Below, piece after piece: positions 29,378-38,376 of a DNA stretch of 64,000 nucleotides. This stretch comes from Deltaproteobacteria bacterium (GTDB lineage Bacteria; Myxococcota; JADLHZ01), in contig JADLHZ010000012.1 of the NCBI GenBank assembly GCA_020848545.1, positions 186,001-250,000 on the forward strand, read 5' to 3'. The notes beneath the pieces were generated by a model that saw nothing but the letters and a program-made list of their open reading frames with translations, was not told the DNA's origin and did not search any database. The position numbers and the translations under genes are program-made. Positions within the stretch are counted from its first letter, which is position 1, and each line of letters begins with the position of its first letter.

Positions 29378-30163
29378 TCAGTCGTCGACGCAGTCGGGGA
29401 CTTCGTCTTGGCCGGGGATACATACCGTGTTTTCGTCCGGGTGTTTGCCCGGAGGACACGCCGCCGAGAACGGCACGCAGCCCACGCAGAGCACGATCGG
29501 ATACAAGAGCTCGTTGCTCTCGATGCGGCGGTTGTCCACCGTGTGGCCGATGACCTGAAGATGGACGATCACCGTGCGCCGGTCACCGACGGCTGAGAGA
29601 CCCTGCAGGAAGCGACTGCTCGACATATTGAACGCTTCACTCGGCGTCGCCAGACTGACAGAAGGGGGCAAGATATCCGCAGAAGCGAAGCCGATCTGGC
29701 CCGGCGTAATCACCGCGCTCGCCGGCAGGAAGAAAGTGCGTTGATTCGCGTCGAGCGCTCTCAGCTCCTTGCACGAGGGAAAGGTCGCCTCGGGAGTGGT
29801 ACCCGTCGCTTCCGTCGTGTTCCGAAAGTCTTTGAGCTCGTAACATGCGTTGAAACCGTCGATCGTGATCGTATTGACGTCGCTATAAACATTCGTCCGA
29901 TTGCCGAACGCGAGGGGCGCAGCATCCGAGGGCTGCATGCGGTTGACGATGGAATAACCGCCGATATAGCCGCGCGTACCGAACGTTCCCACGCTCACGT
30001 CGCGCGCCCCGCCTGCACGCGTCGTGGTGCTCGTCGCGTCGAAGGTACACTGCGGAGCCGTGAGCACGAGCGAGTTCTGCAACGTCAACGAGTCGCCCTG
30101 GTTGTCGAGGCACGCGCCCAAGGCGAGCACAAACGGCGCAAGCTTCTTCGCGATTCCTTTCAT
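29378..30163 (-). CDS. Predicted outer-membrane lipoprotein, unknown
   Basis: 261 residues from ATG 30163, with GGAAGGAG 7 nt upstream. MKGIAKKLAPFVLALGACLDN is a lipoprotein signal (LGAC). The mature part is beta-rich with a few cysteines: PQCTF, FNACYELKDF, PSCKELRA, then VLCVGCVPFSAACPPG. A Pro/Asp-rich end (GQDEVPDCVDD) follows. Its ATG overlaps the aroKB stop (ATGA). No family recognised; similar cysteine-bearing lipoproteins of this length are common in myxobacteria. Confidence 0.7.
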   Translation of the reverse strand: MKGIAKKLAPFVLALGACLDNQGDSLTLQNSLVLTAPQCTFDATSTTTRAGGARDVSVGTFGTRGYIGGYSIVNRMQPSDAAPLAFGNRTNVYSDVNTITIDGFNACYELKDFRNTTEATGTTPEATFPSCKELRALDANQRTFFLPASAVITPGQIGFASADILPPSVSLATPSEAFNMSSSRFLQGLSAVGDRRTVIVHLQVIGHTVDNRRIESNELLYPIVLCVGCVPFSAACPPGKHPDENTVCIPGQDEVPDCVDD

Positions 30164-31731
30164 ACTCTCGCTCCTTCCACATCGAGAAACGCCTCGAGCT
30201 CGCGCACGTCGGCGTCGAGCCACTCGAAGCGGCCAAGGCGCGGCACCACCGGCATGCGCACCTGATTTTCGTGACGCTTCTTGTCGCTGGCGACGTACTG
30301 CTTCGCGCGCATCGCGAGCGGCCGCCAGTTCTGCGAAAAGCCGAGCGTCTGCATCGCGAAGGTCAAAGCAGCGAGCACTTCGCTGTCGGCGCGCCCGAGC
30401 GACGCGGCGTACTCCGTCTCGGCGACCATCCCGAGCGCCACCGCTTCGCCGTGGCGCAAGTCGCGCAGCTCCGCCGCCGACTCGAACGCGTGCCCGAAGG
30501 TGTGGCCAAAGTTGAGCACCTTGCGCTCGCCGCGCTCGAACTCGTCCTCCGACACGACCTTCGCCTTGATCCCGACCGCGCGCGCGATCGCTTCGATGAC
30601 GACCGGCGCCGCGGCATCGAAGCGCTGCGTATCGAGCTTGGTCAGCCGCTCGAAGTAATTCGCGTCGTGCGTCGCTGCGACCTTCAGCATCTCGGCAAGC
30701 CCCGATCGCACTTCGCGCGCGTCGAGCGTCCCGAGCCAGCTCGTCTGTGTCAGCACCGCGATCGGCGGGTAAAACGCGCCGAGCAGGTTCTTCGCATGGC
30801 CCAAGTTCACGCCGGTCTTGCCGCCGAGCGACGAGTCGACCATCGAGAGCAGGGTCGTCGGCACGCTCACCCAGCGCACGCCGCGGCGGTAGACCGACGC
30901 GACGAAGCCTACAGCGTCGCCGAGGCTGCCGCCGCCGATGGCGACGAGCACCGTGTCGCGATCGCAGCCCTTCGCTTCGAGCGCGAGCGCCAACGCCTCG
31001 ACGCCGCTGAGCTGCTTCAACGGCTCGCCGGCGTCGACCGCGATCACGCTGGCCTTGGTCAAGCCCGCACAAACGTCTTCGACGCGCGGGAGCACGTGGC
31101 GATCGCAGACGAGCACGATGCGCGATGCGCCGGCGACCGCAGCGATCTCACGCGCGAGCGCCTGTGGACTGCCAGCATGGATGCGCACGGGGTAGCTATT
31201 CGTGTGCGAGCGCACGACGTGGACGAACACCGGCGCCGAAACGGCCGCGGCGATCTCGCGTGCGACGACGTCGACCGTTGCGGTCGCATCGACGACGATC
31301 TCGGCGCGCGCGTAGTGCTCGACGCGCAGGCGCAGCATCGTCTCGAGCGTGCGCCGGCGACCTGCGGCATCGGCGAGCAGCGGCCGCGCCGAGTCTTTCG
31401 CCAAGCGATCCGCCGCCACGCTCGCGGGGACGCTGAGCCACACGAGCGTCCCCAGGCGCTGGGCCGCGGCGTAGCCTTCTTCGTTGCAAATGGCGCCGCC
31501 GCCGAGCGCGACCACGCTGTCCGGCTCGGTCACGAGATCGCCGAGCGCCGCGAGCTCGAGCGCGCGAAACGCCGCCTCCCCACGCTCTTGAAAGATCGCC
31601 GCGATCGTCTTGCCCTCTTCGGCCTCGATGCGGGCATCGAGATCGACGACCGGCCGCGCGAGGATCTCCCCCACGCGCGCCGCGACGCTCGACTTGCCGC
31701 TGCCCGAGAGCCCTGTCAGCAAGACGTGCAC
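30160..31731 (-). CDS. aroKB: Bifunctional shikimate kinase / 3-dehydroquinate synthase
   Basis: 523 residues. Residues 1-165 are shikimate kinase: Walker A GLSGSGKSS, DLDARIEAEEGKTIAAIFQERGEAAFRALE and VALGGGAI. Residues about 175-523 are dehydroquinate synthase: AIGGGSLGDAVGFVASVYRRGVRWVSVPTTLL, DSSLGGKTGVNLGHAKNLLGAFYPP, then the metal-site motif NFGHTFGHAFES. GTG start at 31731 directly follows the pilQ TGA. A single ORF has all catalytic motifs of both, so the fusion is not an artefact of one damaged half. Supplies shikimate-pathway steps 2 and 5; aroC is at 10.4 kb. Confidence 0.95.
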   Translation of the reverse strand: MHVLLTGLSGSGKSSVAARVGEILARPVVDLDARIEAEEGKTIAAIFQERGEAAFRALELAALGDLVTEPDSVVALGGGAICNEEGYAAAQRLGTLVWLSVPASVAADRLAKDSARPLLADAAGRRRTLETMLRLRVEHYARAEIVVDATATVDVVAREIAAAVSAPVFVHVVRSHTNSYPVRIHAGSPQALAREIAAVAGASRIVLVCDRHVLPRVEDVCAGLTKASVIAVDAGEPLKQLSGVEALALALEAKGCDRDTVLVAIGGGSLGDAVGFVASVYRRGVRWVSVPTTLLSMVDSSLGGKTGVNLGHAKNLLGAFYPPIAVLTQTSWLGTLDAREVRSGLAEMLKVAATHDANYFERLTKLDTQRFDAAAPVVIEAIARAVGIKAKVVSEDEFERGERKVLNFGHTFGHAFESAAELRDLRHGEAVALGMVAETEYAASLGRADSEVLAALTFAMQTLGFSQNWRPLAMRAKQYVASDKKRHENQVRMPVVPRLGRFEWLDADVRELEAFLDVEGARV

Positions 31732-34700
31732 TCAGAAGCCTCCGCCCGACACCGCCGACTGTTGGCGATTGACGATGCGCGGGGTGATGAACACCAAGAG
31801 CTCGGCGCGGTTGTCTTCCTCGCGCTTGCGCTTGAACAGCCAGCCGAGCACGGGGATCTTCGAGAGGAACGGCACTTCGTTGTAGGTCGTCGAGCTGTTG
31901 CGCGTGTAGATGCCGCCGATCACCGTGGTGTCGCCGTCTTTGACGAGCACTTGCGTCTCGGCGACCTTCGTCTCGATCGTCGGATCGCCTTGCGCGCCGG
32001 TGCGGGCGAAGTTCGGCTCGTTCTTCGACGCTTTGATCTCCATGCTGATCGAGCCGTCTTGGGTCACGTGCGGCTTCACCTCGAGCGACAGGAACGCGTC
32101 GACGAAGCGGGTATTCACGCCGGCGGCGCTCGTCACCGAGATCGGGATCGATACGCCCTGCGAGATCTTCGCGCGCACGTTGTCGAGCGTCGTCACCTTC
32201 GGCGCCGAAACGATGCGCACCGAGCCGTTGTTTTCGAGCGCCGACAGACGCAGCGAGAGGAGCGCCGTGTTGGCGGCGTTGCCGAAGATCATGCCGACCG
32301 AGCCGCCGGAGCCGCTGCCAACGGGCGACGGCAGGTTGACGGCGAAGCGCGGCGGCGCGCCGGTGCCGCCGGATTGGGTGTTCGCGTCGTCGGACCCGCC
32401 GGAGAAGCCGAGCAAGTTCGGAAACGCGAGGCCGGTGGCGTTGCCGGTGGCCGCCGAGAACAGCGTCGAGCCGCCCCACTGGATGCCGATGTCGCGCACG
32501 TGCTGCGTGTTCGCTTCGACGATGCGCGCTTCGATCAGGACCTGCGGCGTCTGCGTGTCGAGGCGCTTGGCGAGGTTCTCGATCTTGTTCAACACGTCCG
32601 GCAGATCTTCGGCGACGATGGTGTTCGTGCGCTCGTCGACCGTGGCCTTGCCGCGCTCTTTCGTGAGCAAGGGCAGGATCTGCGTCAGCACGTCTTTGGC
32701 CGTCGCGTAGTTCACCGGGATCAAGCGCACGAAGGTCGGCGCCACTTGCTCTTCGGCCTTGATGCGCGCGAGCTCCTGTTCCTTCTCTTCTTGCAGCTTC
32801 TTCAGCGGCGCGACGCGGATGATGCCGCCTTGCCGCACGCGACCGAAGCCCTTCGTCTTCAGCACCACGTCGAGCGCCTGCTCCCACGAGACGTTGCGCA
32901 GGCGAATCGTGATCTTGCCGCCGACGTCGTCGCCCGCGACGATGTTCTCGCCCGAGACCTCCGAGATGTAACGCAGGACGTTCAGGAGATCGGCGCCGCG
33001 CACGTCGAGCGCGAGGCGGCGGCCGCCGGTCGCGGCGGTGCTCGTCGAGCGCACGATCTGCGTCGCCTCGGCGGTGAAGCCGGCGACTTCCGGCGCTTGC
33101 ACGCTGATCTTCACGTCGTTCTGCGGCAGCGGCGCTGGCGGCGGCGCGGCGACGAGACCTTGCGAGACCGGCTGCGCGACGGGTGGTGCGACCGCGACCG
33201 CCGGCTCTTGCGCGACGACCGGGGTGAACTCCCAAACGACGCGCTCGCCTTCGCGATAGGTACGGTGGTTCATCTCGGTGGCGAGGTTGGCGATGATCCG
33301 CGCGCCGCCTTTGCCTTTGCGCTCGTTGAACGAGGTGATGCGCAGGAGGCCCGTCTTCAAACGCGAGACGTCGGTGCTCTTCTCGAGGTCTTTCGACAGC
33401 TCGGCGTTGCTCAGGATCAAGACCGGCGCCCGCGCGATCGAGCGATCGAGATCGAGCTTCATGGTCTCGGGCGCAATGAACGAGAGCTTGCCGCCTTCAC
33501 TCGCCTTGGCGAAGTCGAGCGACGCGATGCGATCGTTCTTCGCGGGCTCGATCTTGGCTTCGACCTTCGGCTCGGGCTTCGGGGCCTCGACCATCTTCAT
33601 CGGCTCGGGCTTGGGCGCTTCGACGACCGCCACCGGCGGCACTGGCGTGAACGACTTTGTCGGCGGCGGGGTGATCGCCGGCGCGGGCTCGACCTTCGTC
33701 GCGATCGCCGGCGACGGCTTTTCGATGGCTTTCTCGATCGGCTTCTCGACAGGTTTCTCTAGGGCCGCAACGACCACCGGCTTCGGCGGCGGCAGAGGTG
33801 CGGGAACAGGCGCCGGAACCGGCACGGGCGCGACGACGACCGGAGGCGTCGCCACCGGCACTGGGGCATCGGCGACGATCGGCTCTTCGGCGCGCTTCGG
33901 CATCACCTCGGTGATGATGCGAACGTTGTTGCCTGCGAACGCGATGTCGTACTTCGGCAAGCCACCGGCGCCATCGAGCACGAAGCGCACCTTGTCGTGG
34001 TGAATGCCGAGGCGCAGCTTGCCGACCTGGCCGAGGCTCCAGTGGCTCGACTTCGGCAACTTCGTCGCCACGCCGATGAAGTCAAAAACGACGCGCGGCG
34101 GATCTTCGAGCTCAAGGATCTCGTACGTCGGCTTGCCGCCTTTGATCTGCACGAGGACTTCGCTGCCGTTCTTCTTGCGAAGCACGTTGACTCGCTCGAG
34201 CATCTTGTCGACTGGCGCGCTTTGCAGCTCGTGCACGGACTTCTCGGTCGGCGGCGGCGAGGGCGGCGGCGCGATCGCCACGACCGGCGCCGGCTCGACC
34301 TTGGCGACTTCGACCGGCTTCGGAGCGGGTTTCGGCGCCTCGACGACGACGGGCTTGGCCTCGACCTTGGCGACCTCGACCGGCTTCGGCGCGGGCTTCG
34401 GCGCCTCGGCGACCACTGGCTTCGGCGGCTCGGCGACCATTGGCTTCGGCAGCTCGACCTTGGGCTCGACCGTCGGCGCGGCGGCGAAGGGCACGGCGAT
34501 CGGCTTCGTCTCCGGCTTCGGGGGGAGCGAGGTGGTGCTGCTGGCGATCGGCGCTGCGCTCGGCGCAACGACGGCCGGCGATTTGACTGCTTCGGTCTTC
34601 GCCACCTCTAGTTTCTGCGGCTCGATCTTCGGCGGCGCGGGCTTCGCCGGCTCCACCTTCACGGGCTCCACGGCCTTCGCCTTCGCGAGCGGGATCGGTT

Positions 34701-35142
34701 GCGGTCCGCCGTCGCCGCGCACCGTGACCTTCACGTGGGTGCCGTTGCCCTTCACTTCGTAATCGTACGCCTTGTCGAGGCCGATGATGAGACGACCGAG
34801 CGCGTTGCGATCGTCCGAGAACTGCGCGACGCCGATGTCTCCGACGACGCCGTCGTCGATCTCGATCGGTCCGTCGAGCTTCGAGACGTCGCCGCGCGCG
34901 ATGTCGATGACGATGCGCACCGGATCGGCGAGGCGGAACACAGTGAAGACCGGATCGCTGTCGCAGGCGATGTCGACGACCCGCCCGAGGTCCGTCCGCT
35001 CGACGTTCACCTTCTGCACGCGGTTGAGGCGCGGCGGCTCGGATCGCGCGAACGAGCGTGGCGTACCAGCGAGGCACACGCAGAGCGCGAGTCCGAGACG
35101 CAGCGTGAGAGCCGTTCGTGTGTGCACCCTAGCCTCCATCAT
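31732..35142 (-). CDS. pilQ: Type IV pilus secretin PilQ
   Basis: Outer-membrane pore for the type IV pilus. 1136 residues, unusually long. Signal peptide at 1-32 (LRLGLALCVCLAGTPRSFA). First AMIN domain at about 40-135 (VFRLADPVRIVIDIARGDV). Pro/Lys/Ala-rich linkers surround a second AMIN-like domain (about 315-420). After a third such region, the STN domain starts near DVRGADLLNVLRYISEVSGENIV. Secretin_N follows (FVRLIPVNYATAKDVLTQILPLL), then the secretin core (VLIEARIVEANTQHVRDIGIQWGG to FITPRI). Stop is adjacent to the aroKB start; start overlaps pilP stop (ATGA). Confidence 0.94.
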   Translation of the reverse strand: MMEARVHTRTALTLRLGLALCVCLAGTPRSFARSEPPRLNRVQKVNVERTDLGRVVDIACDSDPVFTVFRLADPVRIVIDIARGDVSKLDGPIEIDDGVVGDIGVAQFSDDRNALGRLIIGLDKAYDYEVKGNGTHVKVTVRGDGGPQPIPLAKAKAVEPVKVEPAKPAPPKIEPQKLEVAKTEAVKSPAVVAPSAAPIASSTTSLPPKPETKPIAVPFAAAPTVEPKVELPKPMVAEPPKPVVAEAPKPAPKPVEVAKVEAKPVVVEAPKPAPKPVEVAKVEPAPVVAIAPPPSPPPTEKSVHELQSAPVDKMLERVNVLRKKNGSEVLVQIKGGKPTYEILELEDPPRVVFDFIGVATKLPKSSHWSLGQVGKLRLGIHHDKVRFVLDGAGGLPKYDIAFAGNNVRIITEVMPKRAEEPIVADAPVPVATPPVVVAPVPVPAPVPAPLPPPKPVVVAALEKPVEKPIEKAIEKPSPAIATKVEPAPAITPPPTKSFTPVPPVAVVEAPKPEPMKMVEAPKPEPKVEAKIEPAKNDRIASLDFAKASEGGKLSFIAPETMKLDLDRSIARAPVLILSNAELSKDLEKSTDVSRLKTGLLRITSFNERKGKGGARIIANLATEMNHRTYREGERVVWEFTPVVAQEPAVAVAPPVAQPVSQGLVAAPPPAPLPQNDVKISVQAPEVAGFTAEATQIVRSTSTAATGGRRLALDVRGADLLNVLRYISEVSGENIVAGDDVGGKITIRLRNVSWEQALDVVLKTKGFGRVRQGGIIRVAPLKKLQEEKEQELARIKAEEQVAPTFVRLIPVNYATAKDVLTQILPLLTKERGKATVDERTNTIVAEDLPDVLNKIENLAKRLDTQTPQVLIEARIVEANTQHVRDIGIQWGGSTLFSAATGNATGLAFPNLLGFSGGSDDANTQSGGTGAPPRFAVNLPSPVGSGSGGSVGMIFGNAANTALLSLRLSALENNGSVRIVSAPKVTTLDNVRAKISQGVSIPISVTSAAGVNTRFVDAFLSLEVKPHVTQDGSISMEIKASKNEPNFARTGAQGDPTIETKVAETQVLVKDGDTTVIGGIYTRNSSTTYNEVPFLSKIPVLGWLFKRKREEDNRAELLVFITPRIVNRQQSAVSGGGF
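34294..34408 (-). repeat. 66-bp tandem repeat in pilQ linker
   Basis: Two copies with 66-nt period, the second incomplete. They encode EAPKPAPKPVEVAKVE followed by a short spacer of about 6 residues. Confidence 0.75.
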
Positions 35143-35657
35143 CTGAGCAAGAACTCGTCGCTCGGCAGCTTGAGCGTCACGGGGCTTGCCACCTTCTTAT
35201 TCGTCGCCGGATCGCGGAACTCTTCGATGATCAGCACTTCGTCGCGTTTGATCTGCTTCACGCGGCCGCCGTTCTTGCCCATCAGCGTGCCGATCATGAT
35301 CGTGTGGCCAACGCCGTCCGGATCCTCGACCATCGCCGACGGCATGCTGGTGCCAGTGACGATGCCGACGAGCTTCAGCTGATCGATCTCGAAGTGCTCG
35401 AGCTCGGTCAGCGTGCGGCCGGTGTTCTTCTCTTCTTCTTCGAGCGCCTGATCGATGTAGTACGGGCGGAAGGGATCGCGCTTGCCGATCGACGAGTACA
35501 CGAACTTCTCGACCGGTTGGCTCGCCGCATCGCCACGCGACGTCACCGGCTCCGCCTTCTTCTTCGGCGGCGGCGGCGCGGGCGGCGGCTCTTCCTCGCA
35601 CGCCGGCAGCAACGCGAGCGCGCACGCCGCCAATGCGATGTGTGACATTCTATACAT
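35139..35657 (-). CDS. pilP: Type IV pilus lipoprotein PilP
   Basis: 172 residues. MYRMSHIALAACALALLPAC is a lipoprotein signal. A proline/lysine-rich stretch precedes the folded domain KRDPFRPYYIDQ then LELFEID-like (LEHFEIDQLKLVGIVTG), as in PilP, which links PilNO to PilQ. ATG 35657 overlaps the pilO stop by 1 nt (TGATG); a GTG 3 nt upstream is possible. Confidence 0.9.
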   Translation of the reverse strand: MYRMSHIALAACALALLPACEEEPPPAPPPPKKKAEPVTSRGDAASQPVEKFVYSSIGKRDPFRPYYIDQALEEEEKNTGRTLTELEHFEIDQLKLVGIVTGTSMPSAMVEDPDGVGHTIMIGTLMGKNGGRVKQIKRDEVLIIEEFRDPATNKKVASPVTLKLPSDEFLLR

Positions 35658-36262
35658 CACGGCGGTGGCTCCCCGGCCGGCGCTTCGCCGCCACCCTTGT
35701 CGACGAAGCGATAGGTCGTGACGACGAACTCGCCGCCGACGAGGTACTTCTTCGACAGCATCTTCGGCTCGCGCATCGAGATGTTCTCGACGTTGACGAT
35801 GCGCTCGAGCTTGCCGACGGTGTCGATGAAGGTCGCGATCTCGTGATAGTTGCCGGTCACCTTCAGCTTGAACGGCAGGCGCGCGTAGAAGTCCTTCATC
35901 TCTTCGCGCTGCGGCTCGAAGCGCGAGATCTCGAGGCCCGACTTCGTGCCGAGATCGTCGATGCGCGAGAGCAGCGCCGGCACTTCGCCTTCGTCCGGCA
36001 AGAGCGCCTTCGCTTTTTCCAGCTCGCCCTCCAAGCGCTTCACTTCGACCTTGTACTTGTCGAGGTTCTCGGCGATCGCCTGCTTTTCGACGAGCTCGGC
36101 CTCCAAGCGCTTCGCTTCTTGCGTCTGCGTGTCGAGCTTGATGCTCTGATCGTCGTAGATCATCGTGTAGTATAGCCCGAGCATCGCCACGACGAGGACG
36201 ACGAGTCCGCCGAGCTTTTGCTTCTGCGGAATCTTGGCGAAGTCATCGAGGAATTTTTCCAT
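35657..36262 (-). CDS. pilO: Type IV pilus assembly protein PilO
   Basis: 201 residues. One membrane helix at about 18-38 (LGGLVVLVVAMLGLYYTMIY), coiled coil at 45-85 (KRLEAELVEKQAIAENLDKYKVEVKRLEGELEKAKALLPDEGEVPALLSRIDDL), then a ferredoxin-like periplasmic domain (YHEIATFIDTVGKLERIVNVENI). Dimerises with PilN in the inner-membrane alignment complex. Two nt separate it from pilN. Confidence 0.93.
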   Translation of the reverse strand: MEKFLDDFAKIPQKQKLGGLVVLVVAMLGLYYTMIYDDQSIKLDTQTQEAKRLEAELVEKQAIAENLDKYKVEVKRLEGELEKAKALLPDEGEVPALLSRIDDLGTKSGLEISRFEPQREEMKDFYARLPFKLKVTGNYHEIATFIDTVGKLERIVNVENISMREPKMLSKKYLVGGEFVVTTYRFVDKGGGEAPAGEPPP

Positions 36263-36265
36263 CGA

Positions 36266-36901
36266 CTACTTCCCCTTCCCGCTCGCGCCGGTCGGCCCGA
36301 GAGTGCCGTACTGCGCGGAGCCGTTCAGCTTGAACTTGACGAAGGGCATCGCCGGGCCCGCATTGGCGAGCGCATCTTTGGCCGCCGCCGGTGCTGGACC
36401 ACGCTCAGCCGGCGCCGCGGTCTCCGAGAAGATCAGCGTCACGTTGCTGAAGAACTTCGACTTCTTCGTCAGGTACGAGAGGAACTCGCTGAGCCCGTCG
36501 TTGTCGGCGGCGCCGCCCTCCATGATCATGGAGCCGCCCTTCTCCTCGAAGCTCGTGAGCCACACGCGCTTCGGCAGGTTCACCGCGAGCTCGTCGAGCA
36601 GCTTCACCGGGCCGGTCTTCTTCGCCTTGAGATCGTCGATGACTTCGAGCTTCTGCTCTAGCTCGCGCTTCTTCTTCTTGAACTCGTCTACCTTGACGAT
36701 GTCTTGCTCGATGCGCTGGATTTCCGCCGTGGACTTGTCGATCATCTCTTGGACGGCGGAGAGCTTGGCGTCCATCACCGCATACCAAACGTAGAGGATG
36801 ACGACGACCACCCCGACGACACCGCCGCCGATCGCCAGCTCTCGCGTGGCGGCGTCGCGCTTCTTGCTGCGCTTGACGGGTAGGAGGTTGATCCGAATCA
36901 T
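36266..36901 (-). CDS. pilN: Type IV pilus assembly protein PilN
   Basis: 211 residues. MIRINLLPVKRSKKR contains the cytoplasmic INLLP motif that docks onto PilM. Membrane helix at about 23-43 (ELAIGGGVVGVVVVILYVWYAVM), coiled coil 45-95, and a ferredoxin-like periplasmic domain with LLDELAVNLPKRVWLTSFEE. A Gly/Pro/Ala-rich tail of about 45 residues is longer than usual. Confidence 0.92.
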   Translation of the reverse strand: MIRINLLPVKRSKKRDAATRELAIGGGVVGVVVVILYVWYAVMDAKLSAVQEMIDKSTAEIQRIEQDIVKVDEFKKKKRELEQKLEVIDDLKAKKTGPVKLLDELAVNLPKRVWLTSFEEKGGSMIMEGGAADNDGLSEFLSYLTKKSKFFSNVTLIFSETAAPAERGPAPAAAKDALANAGPAMPFVKFKLNGSAQYGTLGPTGASGKGK

Positions 36902-36910
36902 CGTGCTTCT

Positions 36911-37969
36911 CTATTTGTCCCCGAGGTGACGCATCGCGAGGCCGACGCTGACGGCGGCCTGCGGTGCGAGGTTCTTGATGTAGTCGGCGTCGAACTTGCG
37001 CTCGTCGACTTCCAAACGGCGAAACGGCTGCATCACTTCGACCGGTGCGCCGATGCGCGTCTCCAAGGTCTTCGCGAGCGAGCCGAGCTTGGCGCTGCCG
37101 CCCGAGATATAGACCCTCGAGAACTGATTATCGGCGCTCGTCGCGGCGTAGAAGTCGAGCGTGCGCTGCACCTCGCTCGCGACTTGCTCGTTGATTTGCT
37201 GAATCACCGCTTCGACTTCCTGCGGGACGACGCCGTCTTGGTCCTTTTGGCCGCCGCCGATCTTCAGCGCCTCGGCCTCGTCGTAGCTCACGTTCAGGCG
37301 CTTCTGGATCTCCTCCGAGAACGCGTTGCCGCCGACGTTGATGTCGCGCGTGAAGGAAGAGATGCCCTTCGAGAGCACGTTGATGTTGGCTTTGGCCGCG
37401 CCGATGTTCACGAGCACGACGGTGTCGGTCTGCGAGATGTCGTAATTCTGCTCGAACGCGTTCTCGACGGCGAAGGTGTCGACGTCGCAGATCGTCGGCA
37501 GCAAGCCCGCCTCGGTCACGACCTGCACGTAGTCGTTGATCATGTCCTTCTTCGCGGCGACGAGCAGCACATCCATCTGCGCTTGCGGCGTCGCGGCCGG
37601 CCGCAGGATCTGCACGTCGAGGTTCACGTCGTTGATGTCGAAGGGGATGTACTGCTCGGCTTCCCAGCGGATCTGCTCGTCGAGCTCGTCCGGCGTCATC
37701 GACGGCAAGTTGATCTTCTTGATGATGACCGAGTTGCCGCTGATCGCGATCGCGCACTCTTTGATCTTCACCTTGTGGCTGCGCACGAGCTCGCCGATGG
37801 CGTCGGTGACGACCGACGAGTTCATCAGCGCGCCGTCGACGATCGCTTCACTCGGCAGCGGCACCATGCCGAAGCTCTGCAGCGCGAAGCCCTTCTTCGA
37901 CGGCTTTAGCACGCAGATCTTGACCGAGCTCGATCCGATGTCGAGCCCGACGATCGGTTTACGCGCCAC
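36911..37969 (-). CDS. pilM: Type IV pilus assembly ATPase-like PilM
   Basis: 352 residues from GTG 37969 (GAGGAGA 4 nt upstream; the frame is open slightly further). Actin-like fold: IVGLDIGSSSVKICVLKPSKKG (phosphate 1), VLVNIGAAKANINVLSKG (phosphate 2), RVYISGGSAKLGSLAKTLETRIG (adenosine site). First gene of pilMNOPQ on the minus strand. It overlaps the helix-turn-helix gene by 11 nt, so they are co-transcribed. Confidence 0.93.
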   Translation of the reverse strand: MARKPIVGLDIGSSSVKICVLKPSKKGFALQSFGMVPLPSEAIVDGALMNSSVVTDAIGELVRSHKVKIKECAIAISGNSVIIKKINLPSMTPDELDEQIRWEAEQYIPFDINDVNLDVQILRPAATPQAQMDVLLVAAKKDMINDYVQVVTEAGLLPTICDVDTFAVENAFEQNYDISQTDTVVLVNIGAAKANINVLSKGISSFTRDINVGGNAFSEEIQKRLNVSYDEAEALKIGGGQKDQDGVVPQEVEAVIQQINEQVASEVQRTLDFYAATSADNQFSRVYISGGSAKLGSLAKTLETRIGAPVEVMQPFRRLEVDERKFDADYIKNLAPQAAVSVGLAMRHLGDK

Positions 37970-38225
37970 GACGTCTCCTCGCGGCAACCGCCGTCACGAC
38001 TTCGCGCTCGGCGTCGTCGTGGTCTTGGAAGATCTTTGCCTTGTCTTGCACCTTGAGCCCGAGCGCCAAGATGATCTTGCGCTTGGTGTCCATCCGGCAC
38101 GGGTAGCCGGCTTCGATGCGGTCAATCGTCAGCGTGGAGATGCCCGCCTTTCGCGCGAGCTCGGCTTTCGTGAGCAACTGCGATTCGCGAAACGCACGCA
38201 GACGGTTCGTAGCCATACCGCCCAT
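37959..38225 (-). CDS. Small XRE-type helix-turn-helix regulator
   Basis: 88 residues (or 85 from ATG 38216). FRESQLLTKAELARKAGISTLTIDRIEAGYPCRMDTKRKIILALGLK is a Cro/C1-type helix-turn-helix, which fills most of the protein; the basic end is AARRRRGA. It heads the pil operon, overlapping pilM by 11 nt, behind its own promoter. A role in controlling pilus genes is likely by position, not shown. Confidence 0.82.
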   Translation of the reverse strand: MGGMATNRLRAFRESQLLTKAELARKAGISTLTIDRIEAGYPCRMDTKRKIILALGLKVQDKAKIFQDHDDAEREVVTAVAARRRRGA

Positions 38226-38249
38226 GGTACCGCGGACCCGCCAGTCCGC

Positions 38250-38278
38250 AAATTAAAGTGGGGCTCACCCGAGGTCAA
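38250..38278 (-). promoter_or_regulatory. Sigma-70-type promoter of the pil operon
   Basis: On the minus strand: TTGACC (38278-38273), 17-nt spacer, TAATTT (38255-38250). Transcription should start near 38243, giving an 18-27 nt leader before the regulator gene. This AT-rich island stands out in GC-rich DNA. Confidence 0.55.
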
Positions 38279-38326
38279 CATGGGTTCTTTGAGGGTTAAT
38301 TAGGGTTCAATAGCATCCCACTCATA

Positions 38327-38350
38327 GCTGACAACTGAGAGCTGAGAGCT
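38327..38350. repeat. Short tandem GCTGAGA-type repeat
   Basis: GCTGACA, ACTGAGA, GCTGAGA, then GCT, each with 7-nt period, in the spacer between the divergent regulator and kinase genes. Upstream of it AGGGTT occurs twice (38293-38308). Confidence 0.6.
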
Positions 38351-38376
38351 TGCAGGATTGTGGCACACTCGCAGCG

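Noticed and set aside
30271-33762. Open frame of more than 1100 codons antisense to aroKB and pilQ
   Set aside because: Mirror of GC-rich coding DNA: R/D/H/V-rich translation without domains, while the other strand has two complete known proteins.
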